Origin: Ilex aquifolium
Lineage: Eukaryota; Streptophyta; Magnoliopsida; Aquifoliales; Aquifoliaceae
DNA: 64,000 nt
Assembly: GCA_951799425.1 (NCBI GenBank)
Contig: OX637391.1
Span: 54,969,069 to 55,033,068, forward strand
Direction of reading: 5' to 3'
Every line of letters starts with the position of its first letter. Within the stretch, counting starts at the first letter, position 1. This document shows, one piece after another, positions 53,746-64,000 of the stretch. The notes under the pieces were generated by a model, which was not told where the DNA came from, made no database searches, and saw only the letters and a list, made by a program, of their open reading frames with translations. The position numbers and the translations under genes are program-made.

Positions 53746-53856
53746 TTTGGGGGCGTTTGGAAAGCTAGAAAACGAGATAGAAACACAGAGAAAATTCTGA
53801 TGTTTTGGATAATACGATTTGCTTCGTTGAGAAGGAAAATGATTGTGCGGGCTGTT

Positions 53857-53983
53857 TTTATAAAGAGGATTAGATATAGTGGTGGTTCGAGAGGGTTCTG
53901 ATTCCAGAACTTTCTTGAATTTGTGATGCTGTTTAATTGCCATGAAGGACAATACTTTCTAGAATTTACTGGAAGGAACCTTC
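53857..53983 (-). promoter_or_regulatory. Heat-shock promoter: TATA box and arrayed heat-shock elements
   Basis: On the minus strand TATAAAAA lies at about 53862-53855. Upstream is a perfect four-unit element, TTCcaGAActTTCttGAA (plus-strand 53902-53919). Further on are TTCtaGAA (53957-53964) and GAAccTTC (53976-53983). Spacing follows the alternating 5-bp rule for HSF trimers. Confidence 0.88.
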
Positions 53984-54039
53984 CAAATTCAAAAATCATC
54001 TTGTTCACCTCCAAATCCGGCACATCTAGTCATTGGGAC

Positions 54040-55142
54040 TAGGCATGTCAAAATTCCGACATGACATAATTATTTAACATGGATTGACACAAAATTAAGA
54101 GAATTTCGACGAGGTCGTATTGGGTTCGAAGTGGTAAACGAGTGAATCTGTCAAATTCGTTTAATAAACGGGTCGTATTCGAGAAAGATATGTTAACTCG
54201 TTTAAATAAAATTAATATTGATGGTGTAATTTCACGTGAATGAGCAGCAAGTTAGAGTATAATTGCTAGGAACAGATCTGAGCTACAAGGCCCGTGAATT
54301 GGTGGTTGAATGCTCTAGTTGTCCGAGCTGTGGTGTGTGTAACACGTAGAAATATAGTGGTTCACCGGCTTGGGAGCTCGGCTAGTCCACTCTTCAATGG
54401 AGTCTCTTGCTCCTAGAATCTATATTCATCTAGAAAATGTTTTACAAGGTGCCTTTGATGCCAGTAGGGTTCTCTGCCCTTGATTGAGGCGCTGTACAGT
54501 ATTTATAGTGTAATTCCTATCTCTAAGGGATTTTCACCGAGATCTTTGCCCTTCATCCGTGGGATCTTCCTTGATTTTTGGGAGAGGATCTTGGTTAGTT
54601 GAGAGTTTTGTGCCTTGATTATAGCTTTCCATTGCTTTGAGGATGCCATTCACTAGCCAGCTGTTTCCCTTTCAATTTCCCGTTTGTTTTCTTTGAGGAG
54701 AGCTTGAGGTCTGGATTGCGGAGCCCTGGTTACTGTGTCTGACCTCCTTATCTGACCTCATACTTAGAGCTTTTTTCTAGGTATCATCAAATATAATAAT
54801 AAATTAATAATTATTCAAAAAATAAATAGATAGATAGAATAATATATGTAGTTATTAATTAGGTCAATTTAATAATAATTTTTCAGAGGATGTTCAACTG
54901 AACAGGTCAAACGGGTGACGGGCAAAAAGGATTATTGTGTTAACACAACCCTATCCAACTTGATTCGTTTATTAAACGGGTTAAACAAGTCGTGTCATAT
55001 AATCCATTTAATAAATGAATCGCGTTGGTTTAAAGTTTTCATTTGTTTATTTAAACGAGTCATATACTAATTTATTTATTTTCCATACGAACTCGATTAA
55101 ACCCGACTCGTAACCATTTAACTCGACACGTTGACACCCGTA
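54040..55142. mobile_element. hAT-like element interrupted by a solo LTR
   Basis: Ends TAGGCATGTCAA and (other strand) TACGGGTGTCAA, with a decayed 8-bp duplication (ATTGGGAC at 54032-54039, ATTAGAAC at 55143-55150; 6 of 8). The interior is rich in ACTCG, CGACACG and AACGGGT words, like the element at 25825-26207. About 530 bp remain when the LTR is removed. No coding sequence. Confidence 0.65.
54219..54789 (-). mobile_element. Solo LTR of the TGATGATACC Tat family (571 bp)
   Basis: On the minus strand it starts TGATGATACCTAG and ends TTACACCATCA, flanked by a perfect duplication AATAT (54214-54218, 54790-54794). It lies inside the hAT-like element at 54040-55142 and is therefore younger. 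It is shorter than the relative at 51461 because of internal gaps. Confidence 0.92.
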
Positions 55143-55833
55143 ATTAGAACAAACTTTCACAAATCTCACCTTATCTAACATGTCATTAGAGATTAGCAAT
55201 TGGTCTAATGTATACTGTTCCCACAATTAAATCTTAAAATCTTGCAAATTCGAAACTCGTTATTCCCCTCCTTGTAATAGTGCCTGATCAAGAAAAAGTG
55301 TCATTTTTGCATGGCAAATATGCACCCACTTCAGCAGCCCAAGTCAATATTTAGAGCCTAGACGAGAAACATGGTTAAAAATGAACCATTGTTCTTTCAT
55401 CTTCAAGGCTTGGTGTTGCAAAGGAATTTTGGCCCATTAAACTTGAGAGGAAGGCTGAACTCTGGCCCAACCATTGCAAATGAACACTTTCTGGGTTAAG
55501 GTTTGGCACAAGTTTTGCATACATATGGTGGGGTGGGATAATTTAGTTGCTTTCTTATCCTTTTCAAGATTTTATATTGATGAGAGTTTCGTAGATTGAA
55601 TAACTCTTTTTTTAAATTTAACAACTTTTCTTCCTTTGGCAGTTTCATTTTCTATTTGGTGAGGTATTATGTTTCCATATTTATTGATTTCAGCATATCA
55701 TAACACGAAATACGAAATTCTTGCACGGAGGAACCGCTTTTAATTTTAGTCTATCAATTCCGTTGTTAGCTAAATTGAACATACATAGTGTGACGCTATA
55801 TTTACAAAAAGAAGACAACAGATGGAATATATG
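55143..55833. other. Spacer downstream of the DUF620 gene
   Basis: AT-rich, no gene or repeat with clear ends. The last part is the 3' UTR side of the DUF620 gene. Confidence 0.5.
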
Positions 55834-58211
55834 CTAAATTTTCAACTCTTCATCCACCTCATTATTCTCCAAATCATCCTCTTCGATAGCCACAACCTTA
55901 ACAACACACTTTGCAACACCAAGCCTTGAAGAAGTGGCTCTGATCTTGAATGGTAGCCGTGCATTGCCTGTCGCAACAATGCTAGTTATAGCACCACATC
56001 CCTCTTCCTCTTTGTTTAAATCCCCAGGAGGCAAGAAACAGTCCATGGACAGTCCCTTAATGTTGAAGTCCACTTCTTCAATTGTCCAAACCTCTTCCAT
56101 ACGTGTCCTGGAATGGCCTTCCGAGTTCTCATCAGACCTCAACAGCGAAACACAAGTCCTACCGCCATGTGCAATGTTAACACCATCAATTGTTTGATAA
56201 TCCTGGATTAGTGATTCCATGGTTGTCTCCCAACGGACACTGTCATTTCCCGGGCCTTTAATTCTAATGAGGTGAGAGTCTTCGAGTTTCACTAAAAGGC
56301 CTGTCCTTTGGCTGAAGTATCCCCAAACAATGTGTCTGATTATCTGAACATTGCCATTGCTTCTGGCCCTTAGTATTGAGGACTCTGCTTCAAGCTTTAA
56401 TACAAAACAGTCTTCATCGTTGACAGTCTTCTCCCCAGTGCAGATGGAATTACAGAATAGATTTGCAGTCGACCTTGGATCAAGACCCTGTTGGGGATTT
56501 AATTATAAGTGATCAATCTCAGACAGTCAACAGTAAATCCAACAAAAATGATAACTACAACCCAAGACTTCAATCCAACAAAACTTTTATCCCAACTATT
56601 TGGAGTGATCAGCTACATATAAATACTGTTTTTCCACCGATTAAACACAAAAATGATGAGCAGTGAAAATAATAGAAATGTCTCACAATGATGGGCTTTA
56701 AGAATCAGAGGACTTGGAGGTTTACATTGGATTTAGATTCTCTGCTGGGCTGTGAATGATTTGTCCATGCCAGCTATTGCAACACCTATATTTCATCTCA
56801 TGGGGTCAAGAGGTTTGAATTTGGGGGATTACCAACTCATTTTTTGCAATGACTCAAACGACTTGTTTTCACACCCAACCATAATGTTGAATTTATAATC
56901 CAGATCATTGAACTCAAGTGGCTAATATATATTATATATAGTTGGTAGACTGGAGAGCACTTTTATTTGGCAGACTGAAGGAATGGTGGACATGACGTAC
57001 ATGAGAATGGACCACACAGAAATTAGACAAATAAATGAGTTGCCGTGTGGAATTCAGGGTAGGCCCTGAAATTCTCCTGTCTTATAGTCAAAAGAATCAC
57101 AAGGAAATATCGTATAGTAATTTTATCAGTTAGTTCCCGGTAGGTAACAGTCCAACAACTAACCAGAATCTTTTTACAGCCGTTGATTCTGGTAACCAGT
57201 GAAAAAAGCAACTATAAGAATCTCTTCTCGCCCTTTAATCGAGGGAAAATGCTATTTGTATATAATTTGGACATTTAATCTGAGGATGTAATCAACTATA
57301 GCGATTGAATTGAAAGTTCGTCATAAGCTCAATTGTAGGTGACCATAAAAAGGGTAAAGTCATGTTCAAGCAGATCTTCATCACTAGATGGTAATAATCG
57401 AATTGGGGAGAATGGCAAAGAACTAAGAATTGGTGCCTTGGTGGTGATTTAACACCTAATTAGAACAAACAGAAAGGAGAGAGAGTACCTGTAAGGAACG
57501 ACGAAGAGGCCTAGGTGGACCACGAGATGCATGGGAATGATGCCATGGAGTCTGCCTCCAAGCCACCTTACCATCACTACCAGCACTGATCTTACACCCC
57601 GAAACCACTAGCTCTAAACACCACAAATCAGGCCTCTTTTGCCACAACAAGAACCCTCCCATCTCTCCTCCCCCATTTCTCAGACTCTTCATCTTCATCA
57701 CCTTACTGTTACTCAAACCCTCCCCGGCAATGAACTCTGATGCCGCCATCTTCACCTTCCCCATTGCGCACATGCTATCAATGGAGGTCAAAGCCCTTTC
57801 TCCTCCCGTCGCTGCTACATATTGCTGCACTATATATTTTGCCATTGAAGCCTCCTGCATATATCATAATTCATTAGGGGCTGTACATGTTTTAAAAAAA
57901 AGACGGTGAGAGGGGCATGTCTCATGACTTACGATGGGATGGTCTTTGATGGTTTTGTTGATGGGGTGATCAAAGCGGATGGGAAAAGGGATAAGTGGAG
58001 CACCAACGACGCCGAGCAGTATTTGAATCTCTGTGTTTCGGGCTCTGAAGCTAGACGGTGGTGGCCTTTCGGTGTGTGATTTGACCCATGACTTCATATT
58101 TTGCCATGGACTGTTCTTATTGTTGAAAGAGAACACCTCTGCTGGGATTGGGACTTCAAGCACAGTGTCGAGTCTGTCTTCTCGATCCAAGTTGGGGAAT
58201 AAGGTCATCAT
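55834..58211 (-). CDS. DUF620 family protein (432 aa, three exons)
   Basis: A plant-specific family of unknown biochemical function. Exons on the minus strand: 58211-57933, 57854-57489, 56487-55834. The first two end before GTAAGT and GTACTC, acceptors are TGCAG and AACAG, and both introns are phase 0; the sum is 433 codons with stop, near the usual length. Landmarks: N-terminal MMTLFPNLDREDRLDTV; then the conserved start of the domain (MAKYIVQQYVAATGGERAL) in exon 2, WCLELVVSGCKISAGSDGKV and RGPPRPLRRSLQ; in exon 3 GLDPRSTANLF, GEKTVNDEDCFVLKLE and IDGVNIAHGGRTCVSLLR. The end is acidic (IEEDDLENNEVDEELKI). No signal peptide or membrane segment is obvious. Intron 2 carries a MITE fragment. 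Confidence 0.9.
57240..57350. mobile_element. Partial MITE in the second DUF620 intron
   Basis: The left end GGGAAAATGCTATTTG matches the end of the MITE family at 31535 and 47375. The middle (ATAGCGATTGAATTGAAAG) is only weakly similar and the right end is not clear. Confidence 0.45.
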
Positions 58212-59433
58212 ATCAATATATCATTCAGAGAGAGGGAGAGAGAAGAAGAAGAAGAAACGGTAAGCTCAGAAAGCTGGGAAGTTGGATGGCTATGGCTTTT
58301 GGGTTTCAATGGGGAGGAGTGACTTTGAGTTCTAAAGAGGGGGAGTCTTAGATTCAAAGATAGAGTCTTGAAGGTTGAAACTTGAAGCTGGTAAAGAACA
58401 TGGCCAACCCACCGTGGACATGTTCAACATGCAATTCTTTGTCTTTATCGTGACCGCACGGTCTCTCTCACTCTCTCTCTCTCTCTCTAAATTTTCTATT
58501 AGGCTTGATTAAATAATATTGACTTTTGAGCCAATGTACGTCAAGCCCTAGGAGTTTAAAAAATAATTTCCGTTAATGGTAGATAATCTACCTTTAAATA
58601 CAATTCAGTGGTCTCTAATTAATAAACAATGAATAATCCACCTTTAAGAGAAGTTAAGGAAAAAGTTTACCAAGAGAGATCTACATTCATGATAATACGC
58701 ATTAGGCCAAAAATGATACTAATTAGAGATTTATTCTTCATAAATTTTTTAATTTTTACGTAGATGATCTACCTTTGACTAGACCAAAGAAAGAATTAAT
58801 CGAACTGCACATACGTTGATCCAAATACCTTGACGGGAATACCAAAAAAAAAAGTAGGGTCTTTTAATTCATGTTTCCTTTACCATATGATTAGCGTCCA
58901 TACATTAACTGCCTGGCAGTTTGTGGTCGAGACACGTAAAGTAGTTAACCAAACAAAGTGCTTAGAAAACTGTTTAATCACTCCATGCACGTTGATACGA
59001 AATCAATAACTTGTTAAGGTAGGTTAGACTGGTTCAAAAAAAAAAAAGCTAGGTGAGAGGTGAAGTTAGAAATGATTGAGGACTTTTATAAAGTTTGATT
59101 TATTGACAAACTCTTCCGATTGGATGAGGGTAACTCACATCTTCTTAGCAAGCTAATTCCGTTCGCGGAGTTTTTTTTTTTTTTTTTATGATTTAGAACT
59201 CGTATAACCTAAGTCATATTAGAGCAATATTATTAGTGCAGTATCCATTTTGAACACGGCTACAACCATACTAGCTCGGATTTAGCTACTAGAAGAAAAG
59301 GAAGAGCTCAAAAAGCCTATCTTATCTTGTGCAGCAAGCTATCGCCTCAAGAATGTGATCTCATTGCTTCTAGAAGCTCACGTGTCTTATAGATATGATT
59401 AATTCTAATGGCCAAATATTTTTCAATGATTCT
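58212..59433. other. DUF620 5' flank and spacer, with a (CT)n tract
   Basis: A GA-rich stretch (58227-58260) directly upstream and a (CT)n run at about 58459-58487 are seen; on the gene's strand both read as GA/AG repeats, common in plant core promoters. No TATA box is clear. 58490-59433 is AT-rich without a gene. Confidence 0.5.
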
Positions 59434-59998
59434 TGATGTTGCACAAAAGTGTTTATGCAAAATCAATTAAATATGTAATAGAATATGTGATGGGGGTATG
59501 CTCAACACAATCAAATACACAAATTAAGTAGTTCGGTCTGAGTGACTTACTTCACAGGGAATAGCTACGGTGGCCGGAGAGTTTTATTACTAAAGGTGTG
59601 TAGAGTGCTGAGAGATGAGTAATGCCCCCCTTGTGTAGGCGGGGCTTACAATTTATAAGCAAGTAAAGTTTTATAACAGCTTTGAGGGAGCCATGATTGA
59701 GACGTCATTCTCGTAACAAGGAGCAAGATGGTTTTGTGAGACCAACGTTATTTCCGTAACAGACGAGGTGATTCCGTGAAGATGGTGATGTGCACTGTGT
59801 TTCATGGATTCTCTTTCCTAAAATGGAGATCTTCACGTGTACTAGTAATAGACTAGGTCTTTTAGGACGGAGGGTATGACCCAACTGAAATTGTAATTAG
59901 CCTTTGTTGGTTTGCATCTGTGATGGGCCTAGTCTGCATCTGTGATTTGGACATAGTTTACATCTGTGATCTGGGTCTGGTCTGCGCTAGGCCCATCA
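59434..59998 (-). mobile_element. Solo LTR, TGATGGGCC family (565 bp)
   Basis: On the minus strand it starts TGATGGGCCTAG and ends TGCAACATCA, flanked by a perfect duplication ATTCT (59429-59433, 59999-60003). Internally it shares GTAGTTCGGTCTGAGTGAC and ATGCCCCCCTTGTGTAGGCG (plus-strand reading) with the LTRs at 62267 and 1968. Confidence 0.92.
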
Positions 59999-62266
59999 AT
60001 TCTAACGGAATAAGGAGACCACACACTCATGGAAAAAGACAAAAACCTAACCTTGTATAAATAGAAAGAGATGCCCTAAGGGATCGATCCCTCTGTAATC
60101 AATTGGCTTCTTCTTCCTTGAGCAATACAAAAAAAAAAAAAGAACTAGAGCTTCCATTAAAGTGGATTAACTGGCTTCTTCATCCTTTTGTATTTTACTT
60201 TTTATCGTGCGATTACAACAGATCCACATACCCTTTACACAGAGCACCGAACTCACTCAGCTCCCTTCATTTATCTCAGTTTGTAAAACTCAATCTACTC
60301 CAGTCTCCCTATACTTATTCACCAAGACCTCACAGGTAGCACATAGTTTGCTTGAAGAGGACCGCTGCTCATACCTCTCAGTTATTCACACCGTCACCTA
60401 TCATATCATGAAGAAAAATATTGTATTCAAAGTGTGTTCACCATTAATCATAAAATCAGATCTGACATTAAAGACATGAAAGAAACATATATTAGATAAG
60501 ATCTAAATATTAATTGGAGAGGATAATCTTTAGGGCATTTTTGTTTTAATTATAACATAGAATCGGATTGAATGATTGATTTCATTCTAATTCCTAGCGG
60601 GTTAATAATTGTTTAATCATTTTATCATATTCCAATTAAATCATGTTTGAATCAAGGTTTCGATAAATTATAATCTCATTATTCTTACTTCAATCTCATA
60701 CTTGAATGAGGGATTAATGTATGTTAGTTAGTCAAAAAAAAAAACTATATCAATGCATAAATCTTTAGTCTATAATAACACTCTTGTCATTTTTAGATAT
60801 TAATATCTATCATGCCTCATTAAATACCGTCTATTATATTACATTAGTTTATACCAAGTATGACATGCTAAATGCCACTTTAGCAATTTACATGTACTAA
60901 ATTATCTTTAATATCGAGACTTATTACTCAATTCAAATTAGATTAATTTTATTCTTGATCTAGATGATTCCTTGCCTTTGGACAAGAGAGGCATGCTTTG
61001 TCAAACATTAAACAACTATGTGACGTTTGAACGAATTTTAGTTAACTTTCCAATAACGTACGTGCATGTAGCATAGGTCCACTAATCCTTTTGTTACGCC
61101 TTTTTTCCCTCTCAATTTTTGCCAATTAGTAGATTATTTATAATGAATTAAAGTGAAACGCAAAATATAGAAATGAATCTTCCATCATTACGTAATAAAT
61201 GTTTTATCATTGAAAAAATTATACGAGATGGAAATTGTTATTTTCTTGAAATCCCGGGTTCGAGTTTCTAGCTAGTTTCATGTGAATGGATTGATGATGT
61301 TTACACACAGTTAAAATTCATATCTTAACCACGAGCCCAAAATATATAGAAAATTCTTTCAAATCTTACTACCTTATTTGTTAGTCCAATTAAAAATATA
61401 ACGCATAGTATTTTTCTTTATTATTTTTTATCATATAATTTTTATAATCAATGATCGTAAATAAATCAAACAAAGGTTGATCATTGCAAATAACTATTCT
61501 CTAAAATCCTTTTTTTTTTTTTCTTTTTGGTTACGTAGTCATATGTAACGACCAGCACAAAGATTAGTAGGCAAGTGGATTCCCGCAAGGAGTAGGAGCT
61601 GTCTACCATGGCAGCCTCTCGAACTGTCCCCGCTAATTACGGCGTTGTCGTCGACCCATCACGATTATATCCAATCACTAGTGTAAATATAGTCTTCTTT
61701 TCTTTCTTTTTTTCCGAACATTGGGGAAGGATTAGTCTCATAACTGAAGAGAGAGAGATATCTGAGACTTTAAGTAGAACCTAACACCAACTTCAAAACA
61801 GTCTAGCTTTTGAAGCCGATGATAACACCTAGATACATCAACGGAGATCGCCTCACTGCCGATATAGGCAGTTCCTGTCGAAGGGTTTGACTACAGTATC
61901 AAAAATAAAATTCTCGTATTACTTACTAATTTTTTATTTATTTATACCATTTGTTAAGTAAAACTTATTCACTTTTGCTGTGCACTCAACTTTGAGATTT
62001 TTTTTTTTTTGGCCTGACAACTTTGGAATTTACTTTGGGTTTGGGAGTGAAACTTACCATTTTTATTTATTTTTTAATTTGATATCGAAAAATAAAAATG
62101 GGTACCAGAGTGTTCCCCTTCTTCTTGTCACCAAACAATAATGTGCGGTTTGGCAGCTACTTGTCTTGTCAAATTTGTGGTGAAAAGAAGGATACCAAAT
62201 CAGCTTCTATACTGAAAGTTATAGTTTTTTGCGTTTAAATTATATTTTTTTAAAGAATGTTATTGT
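59999..62266. other. AT-rich spacer; possible decayed LTR near its start
   Basis: At 60040-60180 a TATAAATAGAAAGAG, a run of A and AGAGCTTCCATTAAAGTGG recall the R-region of the Tat LTRs (compare CTCCATTAGAGAGTGGAC near 790). This may be an old LTR into which the solo LTR inserted; its ends are not clear. The rest to 62266 is AT-rich with no supported gene. A short frame from ATG 61608 (MAASRTVPANYG) runs ~44 codons and is not recognised. Confidence 0.4.
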
Positions 62267-62821
62267 TGATGATGCACAAAATTGACTTTGCACACCACTA
62301 GTCAAGTAATTTAGAAATTAAGCAATAATAAAAGTAGAGAGAGACGGGATTTATAGTGGTTCGGTCAATTTGACCTACGTCCACTTCGGAATGGCAGAGA
62401 GTTGCCGGTATTTTATTGATTCCGGTGAACGGAGTGTTACAGATTGGAGAGGAAGAGGAGTTCTATGCTCTGTAGAAGGTGATGCCCCCCAAGTGTTGGT
62501 GGGGCTTACATTTTATAGTCATTCTCCAACAGAGTGGAGCTATTAAGTGGTAAATATCTGGCTATCCTGGTGGAACTTGCAGATTCTCCTCAACGGGTTT
62601 GGCCGTTGAGGAGCTCCCCACAAGACTCGGTCCAAGTTGACTGCCTCCAAGGTGGTAGAGAAGGTAAGGGTGCTCTCTGGATCTTTGTAGCTAAGCCGGG
62701 GCAGCTCCATGGTGCACTTAATTGGGCTTGAGTCTTATTGGGCCTAAGTCTTCATAAGTTTGAGCCTCTAATTGCAACTGGGCTTCAATATGATTTTGGG
62801 CCTTTTGGACCTGGCCCATCA
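62267..62821 (-). repeat. 3' LTR of the right-edge Tat element (555 bp)
   Basis: On the minus strand it begins TGATGGGCCAGG and ends TGCATCATCA. It is homologous to 1968-2530 (reversed), 59434-59998 and, more distantly, the LTRs of the 12.2 kb element. ATGCCCCCCAAGTGTTGGTGG near 62482 is nearly the same in the gag-only element's LTR. Confidence 0.9.
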
Positions 62822-63036
62822 TTTGCCCCCCAATGCCCCGTGTCCCAGGAAACTTGGTGAAGGGGGCATTTATTTGAATGTTGAGTTCTTGGTGGTGGAG
62901 TCTTCCTTTGCTAGACGATTCTTCTTCCCCAAGGTATTTTTACTGAACATCTCAACTCTTTCTATTTTTTACCTGGGTTTCCAAGAGAACTCTTGGTCCT
63001 TGATTTGGGGCTTTTTTCTCTTTAGTAAACCCTAGG

Positions 63037-63045
63037 TATAAATAG
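63037..63045 (+). promoter_or_regulatory. TATA box of the right-edge opposite-strand gene
   Basis: TATAAATAG, 138 bp before the ATG at 63175. It is followed by pyrimidine-rich TTTCCTTTCTTTCCCTACCC. It is the same 9-mer as upstream of gene C (35386-35394). Confidence 0.6.
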
Positions 63046-63174
63046 AAATTTCCTTTCTTTCCCTACCCATTTCTTCCATCTTGAAAACAAGAGCCCATTC
63101 TTGAATCTTTTCCCCTTTTCCATAGAAGCTTTGAGATAATGAGAGATCTTTTAGGTGTAGCATCCAAGGGGACC

Positions 63175-64000
63175 ATGTCGAATGAGGAAGATGGTAGGCA
63201 AAGCTCCATTGGAATGGTGGAGAAAAGAGATGGAATGGAGAGGAGAACAAAGGACCCGGGTGCCATTGCCGCCGTTCTTGCGCAGGGGGAACTTCCTATC
63301 ATTGTTGGTGCACCGCAAGATCAAGTGGATGTAGGTGGAGCTTTTGGAATTGCAAGCATTGAAGGAGGAGGCGGGTCTCCACTGGCCGCCGCTGTCATTG
63401 GCGCGCAAGAGGGGGGCGGGCAGACCCCAGGCGCTGCTGCCCAGGCAGCGGGCGAGCAGCTCCTGCGGGCTGCTCCGTGTGAGGGAGCCACGGGTGCAAG
63501 GGAGAAGAGGGGAGGCGCCATTTTGGGTGCTGAAACGGCTGTCCAAGACAGCACCATTTTGGGCGCTAAAACCGTTGTCCAAGACAGCCTGGGCGTGCAG
63601 CCCTTTGGGCGTGCAGCAGTGGGCGGACAGCCCCCTGGGGGCGCTGTAGTGACAGGCGAGCAGGGCAGTGGCATGGGCGAGCTGGGCAGTGGCCTGGGCG
63701 CCCCTACGGGCTGCCTGGGCGCCGAAGGCTGTGCAGACGCTGATCTGCGCGCCAGAGGTGTTGTTTTCGCGCGGGGCAGCCACCTTTCTTCAGTTGGAGG
63801 TGTCAGGGAGCGGCCCGGAGAGCTGGGTAGCAACATGGGTGCCCCTGGGGGCTGCCTGGGAGCCGAAGACGGTGCAGGGGCCGATCTGAGCGCTGCTCCA
63901 GGCGCTGATCTGCGCGTCGAAAATGCTGTTTTGCACCACATTGAAGGGCTAGGCACCTCTCCCATCGCTGGGCTGCCCCGTTTGGGCGAACAAAAAATGC
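63175..64000 (+). CDS. Opposite-strand retroelement gene, N-terminal part (275 codons, open to the window edge)
   Basis: The frame from ATG 63175 (MSNEEDGRQSSIGMVEKRDG) is open for all 826 bases to the edge. After a charged start it becomes Gly/Ala-rich with irregular repeats (GQTPGAAAQAAGEQLLRAAP, GAETAVQDSTILGAKTVVQD, LGAEGCADADLRARG). Position (between polypurine tract and pol, antisense), TATA box, and Gly/Ala-rich N-terminus parallel gene C; the start is homologous to the relic at 5947. The Transposase_28-like part, if present, would lie beyond the window. A donor splice site inside cannot be excluded. GC content and repeats could keep a frame open by chance. Confidence 0.55.
   Translation, partial: MSNEEDGRQSSIGMVEKRDGMERRTKDPGAIAAVLAQGELPIIVGAPQDQVDVGGAFGIASIEGGGGSPLAAAVIGAQEGGGQTPGAAAQAAGEQLLRAAPCEGATGAREKRGGAILGAETAVQDSTILGAKTVVQDSLGVQPFGRAAVGGQPPGGAVVTGEQGSGMGELGSGLGAPTGCLGAEGCADADLRARGVVFARGSHLSSVGGVRERPGELGSNMGAPGGCLGAEDGAGADLSAAPGADLRVENAVLHHIEGLGTSPIAGLPRLGEQKM

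Larger units (their letters stand above)
62267..64000 (-). mobile_element. 3' end of a minus-strand Tat element running off the window
   Basis: The LTR 62267-62821 is followed on the plus strand by TTTGCCCCCCAATGCC, the reverse of the polypurine tract, so this is a 3' LTR and the element's body lies to the right. The left target-duplication copy would be ATTGT (62262-62266). Inside are a TATA box and the first 826 bases of an opposite-strand frame. Its internal sequence from 62822 is homologous to 5880-6106 of the gag-only element, marking it or a sibling as the likely autonomous partner. Confidence 0.88.

Noticed and set aside
53746..53952. 69-codon N-terminal extension of the heat-shock protein
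   Set aside because: It overlaps the TATA box and heat-shock elements; the class I signature begins at ATG 53745.
61608..61742. 44-codon frame with a good start context (taccATGgc)
   Set aside because: No family recognised, no continuation or splice site that I could support.
1..64000. tRNA or rRNA genes
   Set aside because: No cloverleaf with A/B boxes or rRNA-like stretch was noticed; the tRNA-complementary stretches are retroelement primer-binding sites. A tRNAscan-SE run would settle it.

Overview
The window is nuclear DNA of a flowering plant, most likely a eudicot. It holds intron-containing plant genes (a family-1 UDP-glycosyltransferase, two cytosolic class I small heat-shock proteins, a DUF620 protein). 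These sit in AT-rich spacers invaded by Ty3/gypsy LTR retrotransposons of the Tat type. The Tat assignment rests on three features seen here: a primer-binding site TGGCGCCGTCTGTGGG, a second (archaeal-type) RNase H after the RT-linked one, and genes on the opposite strand between pol and the 3' LTR. I cannot name the species.

Layout. 1-994 is the 3' end of a Tat element cut by the window edge. 1968-6669 is a young gag-only Tat element whose LTRs look identical. 6992-9078 is a two-exon UGT gene on the minus strand. 9463-28011 is an 18.5 kb Tat element (TSD CTTCC) with a broken gag-pol on the plus strand and two opposite-strand genes: A is open, B is broken. B carries nested insertions: an unclassified repeat holding a chromovirus-like solo LTR, and a PIF-like element holding a hAT-like element. 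28012-33566 is spacer with a Mutator-like MITE, two nested hAT-like elements and a LINE ORF1 relic. 33567-45786 is a second full-length Tat element, on the minus strand (TSD GTTTT). Its gag-pol has three in-frame stops, but its opposite-strand gene C keeps an open five-exon structure of 668 codons. 45787-62266 holds the two small heat-shock genes (convergent), the DUF620 gene, more solo LTRs, hAT-like MITEs and small gypsy and LINE relics. 62267-64000 is the 3' end of another minus-strand Tat element, with the start of its opposite-strand gene running off the edge.

The main theme is the opposite-strand gene module of the Tat elements. Four versions or relics with homologous features can be read (16774-17862, 18857-26661, 36514-38842, 63175-64000), plus a decayed start in the gag-only element (5882-5947). 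The full versions share a block resembling the Pfam 'putative gypsy type transposon' domain (Transposase_28), a C-terminal coiled coil and the same intron phases. Two have a TATAAATAG box upstream of the start. This is transcription from inside the element, antisense to gag-pol.

The second theme is LTR turnover. Five solo LTRs with perfect 5-bp target duplications lie in 64 kb, against three elements with both LTRs. All coordinates and splice sites were read by eye. No database search, alignment program or folding program was run.
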